37,830 bases of DNA, from NCBI GenBank assembly GCA_011046405.1, contig DSAR01000164.1, positions 1 to 37,830 on the forward strand. The letters are read 5' to 3'. The translations under genes and the position numbers were made by a program. Positions within the stretch are counted from its first letter, which is position 1. Each line of letters starts with the position of its first letter. The notes below the pieces were generated by a model, which was not told where the DNA came from, made no database searches, and saw nothing but the letters and a program-made list of their open reading frames with translations. The stretch is from Chloroflexota bacterium. GTDB lineage: Bacteria > Chloroflexota > Anaerolineae > B4-G1. This document shows positions 21,409 to 29,879 of this stretch, in pieces.

Positions 21409-22629
21409 TTACTCGCCCGCAAAGATAGATTCGGCGCACTCAAGCAATCGCCCGGCTCGTTCTGGCTCGACGTCCCTGGTCTCCAGGTACTTGGCCAGGA
21501 GTGCGCGGTCGGTCATCTCTTCGGGGGATAGATGGCCCAGCCGGACGCGGTTTTCACGCTCGATCTGGCGATTGATCCCGCCGACGAAATAGGCGTCGGA
21601 GAGCAACGCGCGCACCTCCCGATCGCGCACCAATGGCTCTTGATCGGCTTTCATCCTGACGATCAGGCGAACGACGGCGCCCTTCAAGTCTTGAGCGGCG
21701 ATTGCCTGCTCCAGGGTCATCAGGGGGCTGGCACTTTCTCTCACGTCGACGCGCACGGTGACGAAAGGACGGGCTCGCGCCTCGACAAACGTCCACGATG
21801 CATCGCCCCGGATCAATTCAACCCAGCAGAAGCCCTTGGATTCCTTCTCCTCACCGAAGTCGATCCGCTCCAGGCTGCCGGCGTAGACCACGGGGGGATG
21901 CGCATCTTCGTTGATGCTCTGGTGACGGTGGACGTGACCCAGGGCGACGTAATCCCAGGCCGGATCGGCGAGCGCCGATTTGAAGATCACGGCGTCTCGG
22001 CCCACCATCACGCTCCGTTCGGACCCGTAGACCGCTCCAGAAACGCTCAGGTGGGCGGCCAACACCGCCGGTATGTCTGGATCGAGCGTTTCCTTCAGCG
22101 CCTGAATATTCTCGGTGACGATCTCACGCAGTGCCTGGTCCAACGCCTCGATGGACAGGCCGCGGTATTCGTCGTGGGCCAGGAGTCGTTGACGGACGGG
22201 ATAAGGAACCGTGGCGACCTGGATCGGCCCGTGCTTGGTCTCGATGGTGTGCATCCGTTCATCCCGGCCCACGATGACGTTGGGCACGTCGAGCGTGCTG
22301 AAAATATCGACGCTGGACGCCCGCTGGGTCATCGTCGGTAAGTCGTGGTTGCCCACCAGGAGGATGACGGGAACATCGGCGTCGGTCAGTCGTTTGACCC
22401 GCCGGGCGAAGGCTCGCTGGTAGGTAGGCGTGGGGTTACGGGTCTTGAAGGCGTCGCCGGTGAAGATCACCAGATCGACGTCCCGTTCCAGGCCGTAGTC
22501 GATCAGTTCGTCGAAGCGGCGCAGGAAATCGAGCACCCGCCCGTTGACGCCGGTGGCGGGATCTAGCCGTCCGTAGTTTTCCATGCCGACGTGAAGATCG
22601 GCGAAATGTATGAAGCGGATTTTGGTCAC
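21409..22629 (-). CDS. sbcD: SbcD/Mre11-like exonuclease subunit
   Basis: 406-residue metallophosphoesterase, the nuclease of the SbcCD complex that processes DNA hairpins and double-strand ends. Phosphodiesterase motifs are present in order: FADLHVG, GDAFK, GNHDLP, a conserved His (AHLSVSG) and GHVHRHQ. The start ATG at 22629 overlaps the stop of the methyltransferase gene by 4 bp, so the pair is translationally coupled. The usual partner gene sbcC does not follow: after the stop there is a repeat fragment and the epimerase gene. SbcC must be encoded elsewhere if the complex exists. Hairpin cutting is of interest given the number of palindromic elements nearby. Confidence 0.9.
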   Translation of the reverse strand: MTKIRFIHFADLHVGMENYGRLDPATGVNGRVLDFLRRFDELIDYGLERDVDLVIFTGDAFKTRNPTPTYQRAFARRVKRLTDADVPVILLVGNHDLPTMTQRASSVDIFSTLDVPNVIVGRDERMHTIETKHGPIQVATVPYPVRQRLLAHDEYRGLSIEALDQALREIVTENIQALKETLDPDIPAVLAAHLSVSGAVYGSERSVMVGRDAVIFKSALADPAWDYVALGHVHRHQSINEDAHPPVVYAGSLERIDFGEEKESKGFCWVELIRGDASWTFVEARARPFVTVRVDVRESASPLMTLEQAIAAQDLKGAVVRLIVRMKADQEPLVRDREVRALLSDAYFVGGINRQIERENRVRLGHLSPEEMTDRALLAKYLETRDVEPERAGRLLECAESIFAGE

Positions 22630-23903
22630 GAGTCTCCGGTGGGTGTGAAGAGCGCCACGCTCTCGACGTGGTAGGTCTGGGGGAACAAGTCGATCGGCTG
22701 CACCTCGACCAGGCGATACCCGGCGCGGGTCAGGCGCTGGGCGTCTCTTGCCAGGGTGGCGGGGTCGCAGGAGACGTAGACGAGGCGGGCGGGGCGACGC
22801 TCGACCAGGGCGTCGAGGGCGAAGCGGTCCAGGCCGGCGCGCGGCGGGTCCACGAGCGCGGCGTCTAGTCCAGCATCAAGCGGGACGTCCAAATCCGGCA
22901 GAACCGCCTCTACCGGCCCCTCGATCACGTCCACGTTCTCGAAGGGAGCGGTATTTTCCAGCAGATCGTCGACGGCGGCGGGCGCCTGCTCGACGCCGAT
23001 GACGAGTGCGGCCCGTTCGGCGATGTGGGTGGTGAAGAGGCCAACGCCGCAGTAAGCGTCGAGCACCGTCTCGGTTCCCTGCAGATCGAGGTAATCCAAC
23101 GCCTGCTCCACCAGCCGGGCCGCCTGGGCGGTGTTGACCTGGAAAAAAGAGGGGGCTGAGATGCGATACGTGTGCCCGGCGACGACCTCGGTGATGTGGT
23201 TGCGCCCGATCAGGTTGGCGTGGACGCCGTCAGAGAGCAGCATCACGCAGGAGACTGGCACATCGATCTCTAAACTGGGCGGCAAATCGTCTCGCATTTC
23301 GAAAATGAGCATGCGGTCGCCGGTGGCGACGCCGGCCCGTAACGAGAGCCGGACGAGTTCAGGGAGCTCGAACGCCGGGTCCAGGTGATCGTAGAGATCG
23401 GCGACCAGCGGGTGAAGGACCAGGCATGTCTCGATTGCAATCGTCCCCTGACCGCCGGCCCGCCGAAATCCTAGCCCCTCGCCCGACGCGGGATGAAATT
23501 GGGCGTGGTTGCGATACGCCCAGCCGGATTCGTCGGGAATTGTGGGTCGCACCAACGGCTCGGAAATGTCGCCGATGCGGGTCAGTTGATCGGCCACGAT
23601 CTCCGCCTTGAGACGCGCCTGGGCCGGGTAGTCGATGTGTTGCCACTGGCAGCCGCCGCATCCGCCCGGCCCGAAGTAGGGGCAGGGCGCTTCCACGCGC
23701 TCAGGAGAGGGCTCGACAATCTCAATGAGACGGGCAAACCCGTAGCGTCCCTTGTCGGCGGTGAGTTCCACACGCACGATTTCGCCGGGCAGGGTATAGG
23801 GGACGAAAATGGCGCGTCCGTCGTGCCGTCCCAGCGCATCACCGCCGTGGGCCATGCTCGTCACTTCCATGATAAAGGTCTGTTCGTTTTGTTTAGGTGG
23901 CAT
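22626..23903 (-). CDS. 23S rRNA (uracil-5-)-methyltransferase, RlmD/RumA family
   Basis: 425 residues, ATG 23903 with AGGAG about 10 nt upstream. An N-terminal TRAM RNA-binding domain (about 10-65) is followed by the iron-sulfur cysteine cluster CPYFGPGGCGGC. The C-terminal SAM-dependent methyltransferase domain has DAYCGVGLFT, DPPRAG and the catalytic-Cys motif YVSCDPATLARD. The family makes 5-methyluridine in 23S rRNA (RlmD, RlmC, RlmCD) or tRNA; motifs do not settle the target. It is coupled to sbcD by a 4-bp overlap. Confidence 0.93.
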   Translation of the reverse strand: MPPKQNEQTFIMEVTSMAHGGDALGRHDGRAIFVPYTLPGEIVRVELTADKGRYGFARLIEIVEPSPERVEAPCPYFGPGGCGGCQWQHIDYPAQARLKAEIVADQLTRIGDISEPLVRPTIPDESGWAYRNHAQFHPASGEGLGFRRAGGQGTIAIETCLVLHPLVADLYDHLDPAFELPELVRLSLRAGVATGDRMLIFEMRDDLPPSLEIDVPVSCVMLLSDGVHANLIGRNHITEVVAGHTYRISAPSFFQVNTAQAARLVEQALDYLDLQGTETVLDAYCGVGLFTTHIAERAALVIGVEQAPAAVDDLLENTAPFENVDVIEGPVEAVLPDLDVPLDAGLDAALVDPPRAGLDRFALDALVERRPARLVYVSCDPATLARDAQRLTRAGYRLVEVQPIDLFPQTYHVESVALFTPTGDS

Positions 23904-24266
23904 GTGCTGCGCTTCTCCTTCTATTCCTGTCTGGATCGGGCGTTATTGTATCACTACCTATCGTATAAGGCAATCAAGCGCGCTCGTGGGAAAACGAAGC
24001 AAATCCAAGGGGGTTTAGACGCACAAGGTTGCCTCCTGAGCGGTTTGTCATGCGTATCAACCCCGGCTTCGTTTTCCTTGAGTTCATCTGCGGACGTTCT
24101 GAGCCATTTTAGCGATTTACGATTGCGGATTTTGTAAATTTATAACTTCCCCCACTTTATGCTCTAAGCCCCGTCCTCGGGGCGTTTGCGCGGGAGCTTA
24201 TTCTTTTATGAACCCTAAGCGGTTTGCGCTTGCGATTTGCTTCGAAAACCCCTCGTCACTTGCGAT
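23904..24266. other. Divergent intergenic region without recognisable gene
   Basis: About 360 bp between the divergently transcribed methyltransferase and LysM genes. Apart from a direct repeat TTGCGATTTGC (24231-24241 and 24260-24270) I see no gene, RNA or element. It must contain the minus-strand promoter for the methyltransferase-sbcD pair. Confidence 0.5.
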
Positions 24267-24295
24267 TTGCAAGTATGGAGATATGCCAGTATACT
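24267..24295 (+). promoter_or_regulatory. Promoter of the small LysM gene
   Basis: TTGCAA (24267-24272) and TATACT (24290-24295) with 17-bp spacing, about 60 bp upstream of the start codon. The -35 overlaps the second copy of the TTGCGATTTGC direct repeat, a possible operator. Confidence 0.6.
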
Positions 24296-24355
24296 CGTGG
24301 CAGGCGCATTAGACGAGGGTGAATTATCATGTCTTTTGAGCAAGGAGGATAACAA

Positions 24356-24589
24356 ATGCCTATTAGAAAGGATGTCGATCGTATATCGGGGAAAAAAGCC
24401 CGCGACGATGAATTCTTGGCGAAACACACCGTGGGCTCTGGGGATAGTCTGAGCAAGATCGCCCAGACCTACTATGAATCCGGCGCGCGGGAAGCGTGGA
24501 TGCGCATCTACGAGGCGAACAAGGAGACAATTGGGGATGATCCGTCGCTGATCAAGCCGGGGATGGTGTTGAAAATTCCCAAAGTGTAG
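24356..24589 (+). CDS. Small LysM-domain protein
   Basis: 77 residues with an excellent Shine-Dalgarno (AAGGAGG, 24342-24348, 7 nt from the ATG). Residues about 30-77 are a LysM domain with the pattern HTVGSGDSLSKIAQTYY and LIKPGMVLKIP. The first 30 residues are charged and there is no signal peptide, so the protein looks cytoplasmic, like the BON/LysM YgaU type proteins of other bacteria. The strong promoter, ribosome-binding site and terminator suggest high expression. It converges on the Ser/Thr kinase gene. Confidence 0.9.
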   Translation: MPIRKDVDRISGKKARDDEFLAKHTVGSGDSLSKIAQTYYESGAREAWMRIYEANKETIGDDPSLIKPGMVLKIPKV

Positions 24590-24614
24590 CGTTAGACAAT
24601 GCGCCTGTTAGCTT

Positions 24615-24648
24615 AGAGATGATGCGAGAGCATCATCTCTGCTTTTTT
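24615..24648 (+). terminator. Rho-independent terminator after the LysM gene
   Basis: A perfect 11-bp stem (AGAGATGATGC/GCATCATCTCT) with a GAGA loop, followed by GCTTTTTT, 25 bp after the LysM stop. It ends at the stop codon of the convergent kinase gene. Confidence 0.93.
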
Positions 24649-25503
24649 CTAGCCTCTGCCCCGTTCGATCAACGTCGATTCCAGCTTGAGCCCATCTTGA
24701 ACCAGCCGCATGCTGGGGATGCGCTTATCGCGATCTTTTTCCAGCATACAATAGATCAGGTCGACCAAGGCCTGCGGAATCTGGGGGCGAAATCGTTTGA
24801 GGTCTGGAATGGGCTGGGAAATAATGGCGACGGCTGTCGCGCCGACGCTCGTCCCCCTGAAGGGACGCGCCCCGGTCAACATCTCGTACAGGATAATGCC
24901 CAACCCCCACACGTCGGCGCGTCGATCCAGCATTTCGCCGTTACAAGCCTCTGGGCTGAAATAGTTGACGGTACCGACTCGCATGCCGGTCTGGGTCAGC
25001 CGGTCACTGCCGGCGATATAAGCGACACCGAAATCGGTCAGGTAAGGGACGCCCGCCTCGTTCAGCAAGACGTTGGACGGTTTCATATCCCGGTGAATGA
25101 TCCCCTGGCGGTGTGCGTGGGATAGGGCGTCGGCTAAATCAATCCCGATCTCGATGCTTCGCTCGACGGAAAAGACCCCGTTTTCCTTCAGACGATCACG
25201 TAAGGACACGCCAGACACGTATTCCATCACCAGGTAATGGCGTCCTTGATCCTCGACAGCGGCAATCATCTTGACGATGTTAGGGTGACTTAATTGCTGC
25301 AGGACCTCTCCCTCGCGAATGAGTCGATCGACGAGCTTGGCGTCTTCGGCGACAAGCGTGGGCTTCAGGGACTTGATGGCTACTTTCTGCTGGGTGTCCA
25401 AATCAATTCCCCAGTAGACGTTACCCATCCCACCTTTGTTGAGCAATTGTGTCTTCGGATCGGCAATTTTGAAACGTTTGGCAATGATTTGAAGAGCGCT
25501 CAT
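24649..25503 (-). CDS. Soluble Hanks-type serine/threonine protein kinase
   Basis: 284 residues, essentially one kinase domain with all catalytic elements: a Gly-rich loop GGMGNV (24-29), VAIK with Lys44, HRDMKPSN (137-144), DFG (157-159) and a GTVNYFSPE substrate-binding segment. Unlike PknB-type receptors it has no transmembrane helix or PASTA repeats, so it probably acts in the cytoplasm. The target is unknown; the convergent LysM protein or the GTPase module are guesses. ATG 25503 has only a weak Shine-Dalgarno. Confidence 0.95.
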   Translation of the reverse strand: MSALQIIAKRFKIADPKTQLLNKGGMGNVYWGIDLDTQQKVAIKSLKPTLVAEDAKLVDRLIREGEVLQQLSHPNIVKMIAAVEDQGRHYLVMEYVSGVSLRDRLKENGVFSVERSIEIGIDLADALSHAHRQGIIHRDMKPSNVLLNEAGVPYLTDFGVAYIAGSDRLTQTGMRVGTVNYFSPEACNGEMLDRRADVWGLGIILYEMLTGARPFRGTSVGATAVAIISQPIPDLKRFRPQIPQALVDLIYCMLEKDRDKRIPSMRLVQDGLKLESTLIERGRG

Positions 25504-25561
25504 AATTATCCAGCCGTAGATGAATGTGACGATTAAGTCAAGCGCCCTTATTGTAACACCA

Positions 25562-25581
25562 TTAACGCCTGGGAGCGTTAA
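25562..25581. promoter_or_regulatory. Palindrome upstream of the kinase gene (possible operator)
   Basis: TTAACGC (25562-25568) and GCGTTAA (25575-25581) form a 7-bp inverted repeat, and AATTAACGTTA continues the motif. It lies about 60 bp upstream of the kinase start, beside a minus-strand TACAAT that could be a -10. Confidence 0.35.
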
Positions 25582-25616
25582 ATTAACGTTACAAAACCCT
25601 TTCTATTACATAGCGA

Positions 25617-25644
25617 GACGCCCGATGGTTATACATCGGGCGTC
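25617..25644. terminator. Strong hairpin between the kinase and glycosyltransferase genes
   Basis: A perfect 11-bp stem (GACGCCCGATG/CATCGGGCGTC) with a 6-nt loop, followed on the plus strand by AATTTT. The neighbouring genes are on the minus strand, where no T-run follows. It may end the glycosyltransferase transcript inefficiently or be a remnant of another element. Confidence 0.5.
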
Positions 25645-25689
25645 AATTTTGGGGTAGCAGGCCGAACCTGCCCAACAGTGATTGGGCTA

Positions 25690-25799
25690 GTATCTTCTCA
25701 ATAAGTTGGGGAGCTGTGGCCGGTCTCCCGACCGAGCCACAGCGGGCACGGTCAGGAGACCGGCCCGAGCGAGTTTGCCCCGGTTTATTGAGATGATAC
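25690..25799. mobile_element. Element family M, copy M3 (110 bp, 9-bp target duplication)
   Basis: Inserted in reverse orientation relative to M1 and M2 (GTATCTTCTCAATAA at the left). A perfect ATTGGGCTA flanks it at 25681-25689 and 25800-25808. Its 44-bp core (25720-25763) is identical in plus-strand orientation to that of M2 although the outer ends are reversed. Confidence 0.92.
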
Positions 25800-25818
25800 A
25801 TTGGGCTACTACACTTAA

Positions 25819-26808
25819 CTAAACCTGATTGGGCTTAGGGCTCAAAACGTGCGCCAGATAGGCGTGATCAACCACGCGCGTCCGTTGGACCGCCCGTCGC
25901 TTGCGCCACATCCTGGGGATGCCCAGGAGCCCCGCCAACTGCCCGCGCAATCGCGCCCGGGCCGCCTCGCCGCGCCAGGCTCGCAGCGCCTCGCCCGTGA
26001 TCTGCAATTGCGTGCTTAGAATATCCCGCCAGTGGATGCGCCACAGATCCCCCGGATAGTCCTTGAGCAGGAGATAGATGAAGTTGCGTCCATCGTAGAA
26101 ACTGGCCGTCGCCCCGCCGCCGGTGGCGCTCAACTTGTGGTAGACGACGGCGCGCGGCGCGTAGATGCACCGGTAGCCCATCAACTGGGCTCGCCAGGCC
26201 AGATCCACGTCCTCGCAGGAGAAGAAGAAATCCTCGTCCAGCAGGCCCACCCGGTCCAACATCGCGCGCCGGTAGGCCGCACTCCCGCCGCAGGCGCTGA
26301 AGACGTACGACTCTTCGTCGTACTGCCCCCGGTCCTTCTCCCACACGCCTCGATTGCCGGGCACGCCATCCACGCGGTAGAAATCGCCCGCCGTGTGGAA
26401 AGTGTCGCGCCGGTCGAAGAGCAACATCTTGGAGGCGAGCAGCCCTGCCTCCGGGTGGCGCTCGAAGGCGGCGACGACCTCGGCCAGCCAGTGCACGTCG
26501 GCCTCGGTGTCGTTGTTCAGCAGGGCGACGAAGGCGCCTCGCGCCTCGCGTATCCCGGCGTTGCACGCGCCGGCAAAGCCCCGGTTCTCGCCCAGAGGCA
26601 GCACACGCACCCAAGGGTAATCGCGAGCCAGCAGTTCCAGGGAACCATCGGTCGACCCGTTGTCGGCGACGATCACCTCGACGCGGGGGTAGGTCTGGCG
26701 CTGCAGGCTCTCCAGGCAGGTCGGCAGGTGATGCGCCGCGTTCCAATGGGGAATGACGACGCTCACTAGATGTTGCGAGTCGGTAGACGACGATGAAGAT
26801 GACATCAT
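25819..26808 (-). CDS. Family 2 glycosyltransferase (rhamnosyltransferase-like)
   Basis: 329 residues. The ATG at 26808 overlaps the rmlD stop by one base (TGATG), so translation is coupled. A GT-A fold is evident: VSVVIPHWN at the N-terminus, VIVADNGSTDGS, ENRGFAGACNAGI and NNDTE as the metal-binding acidic motif, with a conserved CEDVDLAWRAQLMGYR segment later. The pattern is that of GT2 enzymes that add rhamnose or other deoxysugars to surface glycans. Pairing with rmlD supports a dTDP-rhamnose donor (inference). No transmembrane helix is evident, so it is probably peripheral at the inner membrane face. Confidence 0.93.
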   Translation of the reverse strand: MMSSSSSSTDSQHLVSVVIPHWNAAHHLPTCLESLQRQTYPRVEVIVADNGSTDGSLELLARDYPWVRVLPLGENRGFAGACNAGIREARGAFVALLNNDTEADVHWLAEVVAAFERHPEAGLLASKMLLFDRRDTFHTAGDFYRVDGVPGNRGVWEKDRGQYDEESYVFSACGGSAAYRRAMLDRVGLLDEDFFFSCEDVDLAWRAQLMGYRCIYAPRAVVYHKLSATGGGATASFYDGRNFIYLLLKDYPGDLWRIHWRDILSTQLQITGEALRAWRGEAARARLRGQLAGLLGIPRMWRKRRAVQRTRVVDHAYLAHVLSPKPNQV

Positions 26809-27644
26809 CAGGCTTCGAGATACGCCTCCAGGGCCGCCTGCCACGGGCGAAATTCGATCCCCAGGGCAGCGGCCGCGGTGTTGGCCAGCGGCGCAAAACG
26901 GGGCGGCGTCGAGGGACGGTCGAAATCAGCCAGCGAGATCGGCTCGACCGGCACGTCCTCACACCCGCCCAAGCGCAACACCTCGCGCACGTAGGCGTAG
27001 CGGGAGCAATGCCCCGCGTTGACCAGGTGATACACCCCATAGGCGCCGGTCTGGATGAGGGCGACGATGGCCTCGGCCAGGTCGAGGGCGTAGGTCGGAT
27101 TGCCGACTTCGTCTGTCACGACGCGCAACTTTCCCCGCTCCCGGGCCAACTGGATGATGCGGTGCGGATTGGAGAAGTTGCGCCCGCCAGGCGCGTAGAG
27201 CCAGGCGGTGCGGGCGATGTAGAAACAATTCAGCAGGTGGCGCGCGAACCACTCCCCAGCCGCCTTCGACCGGGCGTACGGGTTGATGGGGTGGGGCGGA
27301 TCCCACTCGCGGTAGGGCGCTGTCGTCGTGCCGTCGAAGACCTCGTTGGTGCTGACGTGGAGCAGCGCCGCGTCGTTCGCCGCGCAGGCCAGGGCCACGT
27401 TCTGGACGCCCAGCCCGTTGACCCGGTAGGCCCTGTCGGGGTCGCGGGCACAGCCATCGACGTCGGTCCAGGCGGCGGTATTGATGACCACGTCGGGCGC
27501 AAAATCGGCGATGGCTACTGTAATCGCCGCGCGGTCGGTGATGTCTGTTTCCGGCAGGTCGCAACCGGCGCACGTGTGTCCGGTCAACGCAGTGTAAAGC
27601 GCCTGCCCCAACTGTCCCTTGCAACCGGTGATGAAAACACGCAT
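26808..27644 (-). CDS. rfbD: dTDP-4-dehydrorhamnose reductase
   Basis: 278 residues; the ATG at 27644 follows GGGAGG. It reduces dTDP-4-dehydro-L-rhamnose, the last step of dTDP-L-rhamnose synthesis. The NAD(P)-binding motif is TGCKGQLGQAL, the catalytic residues lie in VSTNEVFDG and PINPYARSKAAGE, and the family-typical DEVGNPTYALDLA is present. The other three rml genes are not in the window. Cotranscribed with the downstream glycosyltransferase. Confidence 0.94.
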   Translation of the reverse strand: MRVFITGCKGQLGQALYTALTGHTCAGCDLPETDITDRAAITVAIADFAPDVVINTAAWTDVDGCARDPDRAYRVNGLGVQNVALACAANDAALLHVSTNEVFDGTTTAPYREWDPPHPINPYARSKAAGEWFARHLLNCFYIARTAWLYAPGGRNFSNPHRIIQLARERGKLRVVTDEVGNPTYALDLAEAIVALIQTGAYGVYHLVNAGHCSRYAYVREVLRLGGCEDVPVEPISLADFDRPSTPPRFAPLANTAAAALGIEFRPWQAALEAYLEA

Positions 27645-27704
27645 ATGGCCTCCCAATTACAAATAAAAGCTCGAGCAACTTACTAAATAAAAATTGGTAG
27701 GAAA

Positions 27705-27733
27705 TTGACTATTTCGCTTTACAATGGTATTAT
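27705..27733 (+). promoter_or_regulatory. Promoter of the toxin-antitoxin pair
   Basis: TTGACT (27705-27710) and TATTAT (27728-27733) at exactly 17 bp, 30 bp upstream of the antitoxin start. The surrounding AT-rich stretch (27657-27750) stands out from the GC-rich neighbourhood and is the likely site of autoregulation by the AbrB-type protein. Confidence 0.8.
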
Positions 27734-27763
27734 ATAACTAACGATAGATTAAGGAGTAAAGCG

Positions 27764-28000
27764 ATGCAGGCAATCACAGCTAAGGTCAGTACCAAATACC
27801 AGGTAGTCATTCCCAAGGAGATCCGCGAACCTCTGGATATCCAGCCCCACGACGAACTGCTATTTCTGCTGGATGGGGACACCATCGTCATTCGGCCCAA
27901 GCCTGCCAATTTTACCCAGGCGATCCGGGGGCTATACCAAGAACTCTGGCCAGATCCGGACGAATGGCTGGAAAGCGAGCGTTCAGCGTGGGAAAAATAG
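27764..28000 (+). CDS. AbrB/MazE-fold antitoxin
   Basis: 78 residues with AAGGAG (27751-27756) upstream of the ATG. Residues 1-45 are a swapped-hairpin AbrB DNA-binding domain (VSTKYQVVIPKEIREPLDIQPHDEL); the C-terminal acidic and aromatic tail (LWPDPDEWLESERSAW) is the expected toxin-binding segment. It should bind and repress its own promoter and neutralise the PIN-domain toxin encoded next to it. Confidence 0.93.
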   Translation: MQAITAKVSTKYQVVIPKEIREPLDIQPHDELLFLLDGDTIVIRPKPANFTQAIRGLYQELWPDPDEWLESERSAWEK

Positions 28001-28446
28001 ATGAACTGCACCAAAAAATATCCGAGCACAGATTGCTCATGCTGGATACGATGGTTTTCTCCTATCATCTATCCAATCACCCTCGCTATGCCCCGCTATC
28101 AGCCACTGTCCTGGAAGCTATTGAATCGGGTGAGACGATGGGCCTGACTAGCACCATCACAATAGCCGAGTTATTGACCGTTCCAGCCCAAAGCGGCCTG
28201 CGGCGAGCCCTCCAAGAATACGAACTTTATCTTACACACTTTCCCAACTTGCGCATCGTGACACTGGACTTAGCCCTGGCACGAGAAGCCGCGCTGGTGC
28301 GAGCCGATACCCGGCTGCGAATGCCGGACGCCATCCAAATCGCTGCCGCGCAATTAGCCAACGCAGATGGCATTGTCACCAACGACAAACGCTGGGTTGG
28401 ACGAATCACACAGCCCACGATAGTTCTCCTGGACGATTACGCCTAA
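27988..28446 (+). CDS. PIN-domain toxin (VapC-like ribonuclease)
   Basis: 152 residues from the GTG at 27988, which gives an N-terminus typical of this PIN subgroup and a 13-bp overlap with the antitoxin; an ATG at 27964 would add eight residues. The acidic active-site set is complete: Asp20 (MLDT), Glu61 (IAELL), Asp114 (MPDAIQIAAA) and Asp133 (TNDKRW). PIN toxins cleave tRNA or rRNA when freed from antitoxin. All catalytic residues are intact, so the toxin is likely active. Confidence 0.92.
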   Translation: MGKIDELHQKISEHRLLMLDTMVFSYHLSNHPRYAPLSATVLEAIESGETMGLTSTITIAELLTVPAQSGLRRALQEYELYLTHFPNLRIVTLDLALAREAALVRADTRLRMPDAIQIAAAQLANADGIVTNDKRWVGRITQPTIVLLDDYA

Positions 28447-28533
28447 CACGAACGAGCCAGAACCAAAAGGAATCTTTGACCGTCAAATTCTTGCTCGCTG
28501 TGCAAGCATTCTATCGGTTAGGGCCTAATCACC

Positions 28534-29352
28534 TCAGACAAATAGATCTCTTTCTATTGATTCCCCCTGCTCGAACGGCGGTCGGGCCCGGAAAAATGTC
28601 TCGGTGGACTGCAAGCGACGCACGAGCCAATCGGGCAACCGCCCCCAGAACGATCCCGGGCCGGAAAGTTGGCTGGAGTGACATGCCGCCGCCCGTTGCT
28701 TGACGTCGTAGTAGTCACTGATGTCGATCTTGCTCGTCACCGGCAGCTCGTGGGCGACCGCTTCCCGGAGGTTGACGTCGTGGTTCTTGCCCACGGCGGT
28801 CGGGTCGACGCCGAAGAGGGGCATCAGGCGGACCATCCAGCGCAAGAGCGCCCGCGAAAAGGCGACGAAATAGAGCTTGCGGGGGCGCTCCGCCTCTGGC
28901 AGCATGTCGAACGCATCGACGGTCGCCCGGTGCATGGCGATATGATCGGGATGACCGTATCCCCCGTAGGGGTCGAAGGTCAGCACGACCTGGGGTTTCA
29001 ACCGGCGCATAAATTCAGCCACCTCCTCCGCCAGCGCCTCCGGGTCCGCCTGTGCCAGCGCCTGGGGATGTTGGTTGGCCGGGGAACCCGCCATGCCGGA
29101 ATCCCGGTAGCTGAGCAGGTGCAGTTCCGTCAATCCCAGGACGGAGACAGCGCAGCGCAATTCCTCCTCCCGCTGGCAGGCCAGGGCCTCGCACGCGCCC
29201 CAATCGTCGATGTCGCTCTCGCCCGATTCGCCCCGGGTCGCGCAGACCAGGTGCACGTTCGCACCCTCGGCGGCGTATTTGGCCAACGTCCCGCCCGGCC
29301 CGAAGCTCTCGTCGTCCGGGTGGGCGAATACGGCTAACAGGGTCTTGGTCAT
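28534..29352 (-). CDS. LmbE/PIG-L family deacetylase
   Basis: 272 residues, ATG 29352 with AGGAG close upstream. The zinc-binding motifs are AHPDDE near the N-terminus and HPDH around residue 140, as in MshB, BshB and PIG-L enzymes that deacetylate N-acetylglucosaminyl conjugates. The substrate may be a glycoconjugate or small thiol precursor; motifs cannot decide. It follows the Cas4-like gene by only 5 bp, so it is part of the same transcript, an unusual pairing. It is the last gene of the long minus-strand run. Confidence 0.93.
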   Translation of the reverse strand: MTKTLLAVFAHPDDESFGPGGTLAKYAAEGANVHLVCATRGESGESDIDDWGACEALACQREEELRCAVSVLGLTELHLLSYRDSGMAGSPANQHPQALAQADPEALAEEVAEFMRRLKPQVVLTFDPYGGYGHPDHIAMHRATVDAFDMLPEAERPRKLYFVAFSRALLRWMVRLMPLFGVDPTAVGKNHDVNLREAVAHELPVTSKIDISDYYDVKQRAAACHSSQLSGPGSFWGRLPDWLVRRLQSTETFFRARPPFEQGESIERDLFV

Positions 29353-29357
29353 TTCTC

Positions 29358-29879
29358 CTATCTCCAGCCCAGGCGCTCGTCGCAATGCTCGGCGTAGCCA
29401 CAGGCCCGGCAGCGGTGCACCTCGTCGTGATCGCGGGGCGCGTCGCCGGCCGCCAAATCGGCTCGCATGTCGTCCAGCGTGTCCAGTAGCTCCTGTTCCA
29501 ATTGCCGGGTGTAATCCACCTCGAAGGCCCGGTCAGCGTACTTGACGATCCCGTACGGGGGGCGGCGCCCGTAACTTTCCTCTACCAGCAGGCAGTAGAC
29601 TGCCAGTTGCAGTAGATGAGAGCGATAAGGCTGCGCCGGGGCCGGGCTCGATTTGACCTCGACCGGGATCACGTCGGCGCCATCGTCGACCAGGTAGTCT
29701 GGCTTGCCAGTGAGCAGGTACGCCCGCGAGAAGAGCGGTCGCGCCAGGCGTTGCCACGCGCCGGTATCGGCGTAGATCACGCGTCCCTGGGGCAAGCCGC
29801 TGGACGCCCGCCCGCGTCGTGCCAGCCAGAGCATCAGGAGCCCCAGGACCAGCAAGCCGAAGAACCAGCGTCCCATCAT
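29358..29879 (-). CDS. Cas4/Dna2-like nuclease, C-terminal half with N-terminal membrane helix
   Basis: 173 residues. The start ATG at 29879 overlaps the stop of the preceding gene by 4 bp (ATGA). A membrane helix (about residues 5-20) is followed by a PD-(D/E)XK nuclease core: GKPDYLVDD with Asp61, VEVKSS with Glu74 and Lys76, and QLAVY with Gln91 and Tyr95. The C-terminus has three cysteines (Cys157, Cys160, Cys166: CRACGYAEHC), the last three ligands of the Cas4/Dna2 iron-sulfur cluster. The first ligand and motif I are missing and are found in the preceding gene. Cas4-type enzymes cut or resect single-stranded DNA ends. No CRISPR locus is nearby. Confidence 0.82.
   Translation of the reverse strand: MMGRWFFGLLVLGLLMLWLARRGRASSGLPQGRVIYADTGAWQRLARPLFSRAYLLTGKPDYLVDDGADVIPVEVKSSPAPAQPYRSHLLQLAVYCLLVEESYGRRPPYGIVKYADRAFEVDYTRQLEQELLDTLDDMRADLAAGDAPRDHDEVHRCRACGYAEHCDERLGWR

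Noticed and set aside
27964..27987. ATG 27964 as start of the PIN toxin
   Set aside because: Possible, but it has no Shine-Dalgarno and adds eight residues before the conserved N-terminus; GTG 27988 fits better. Kept as an alternative.
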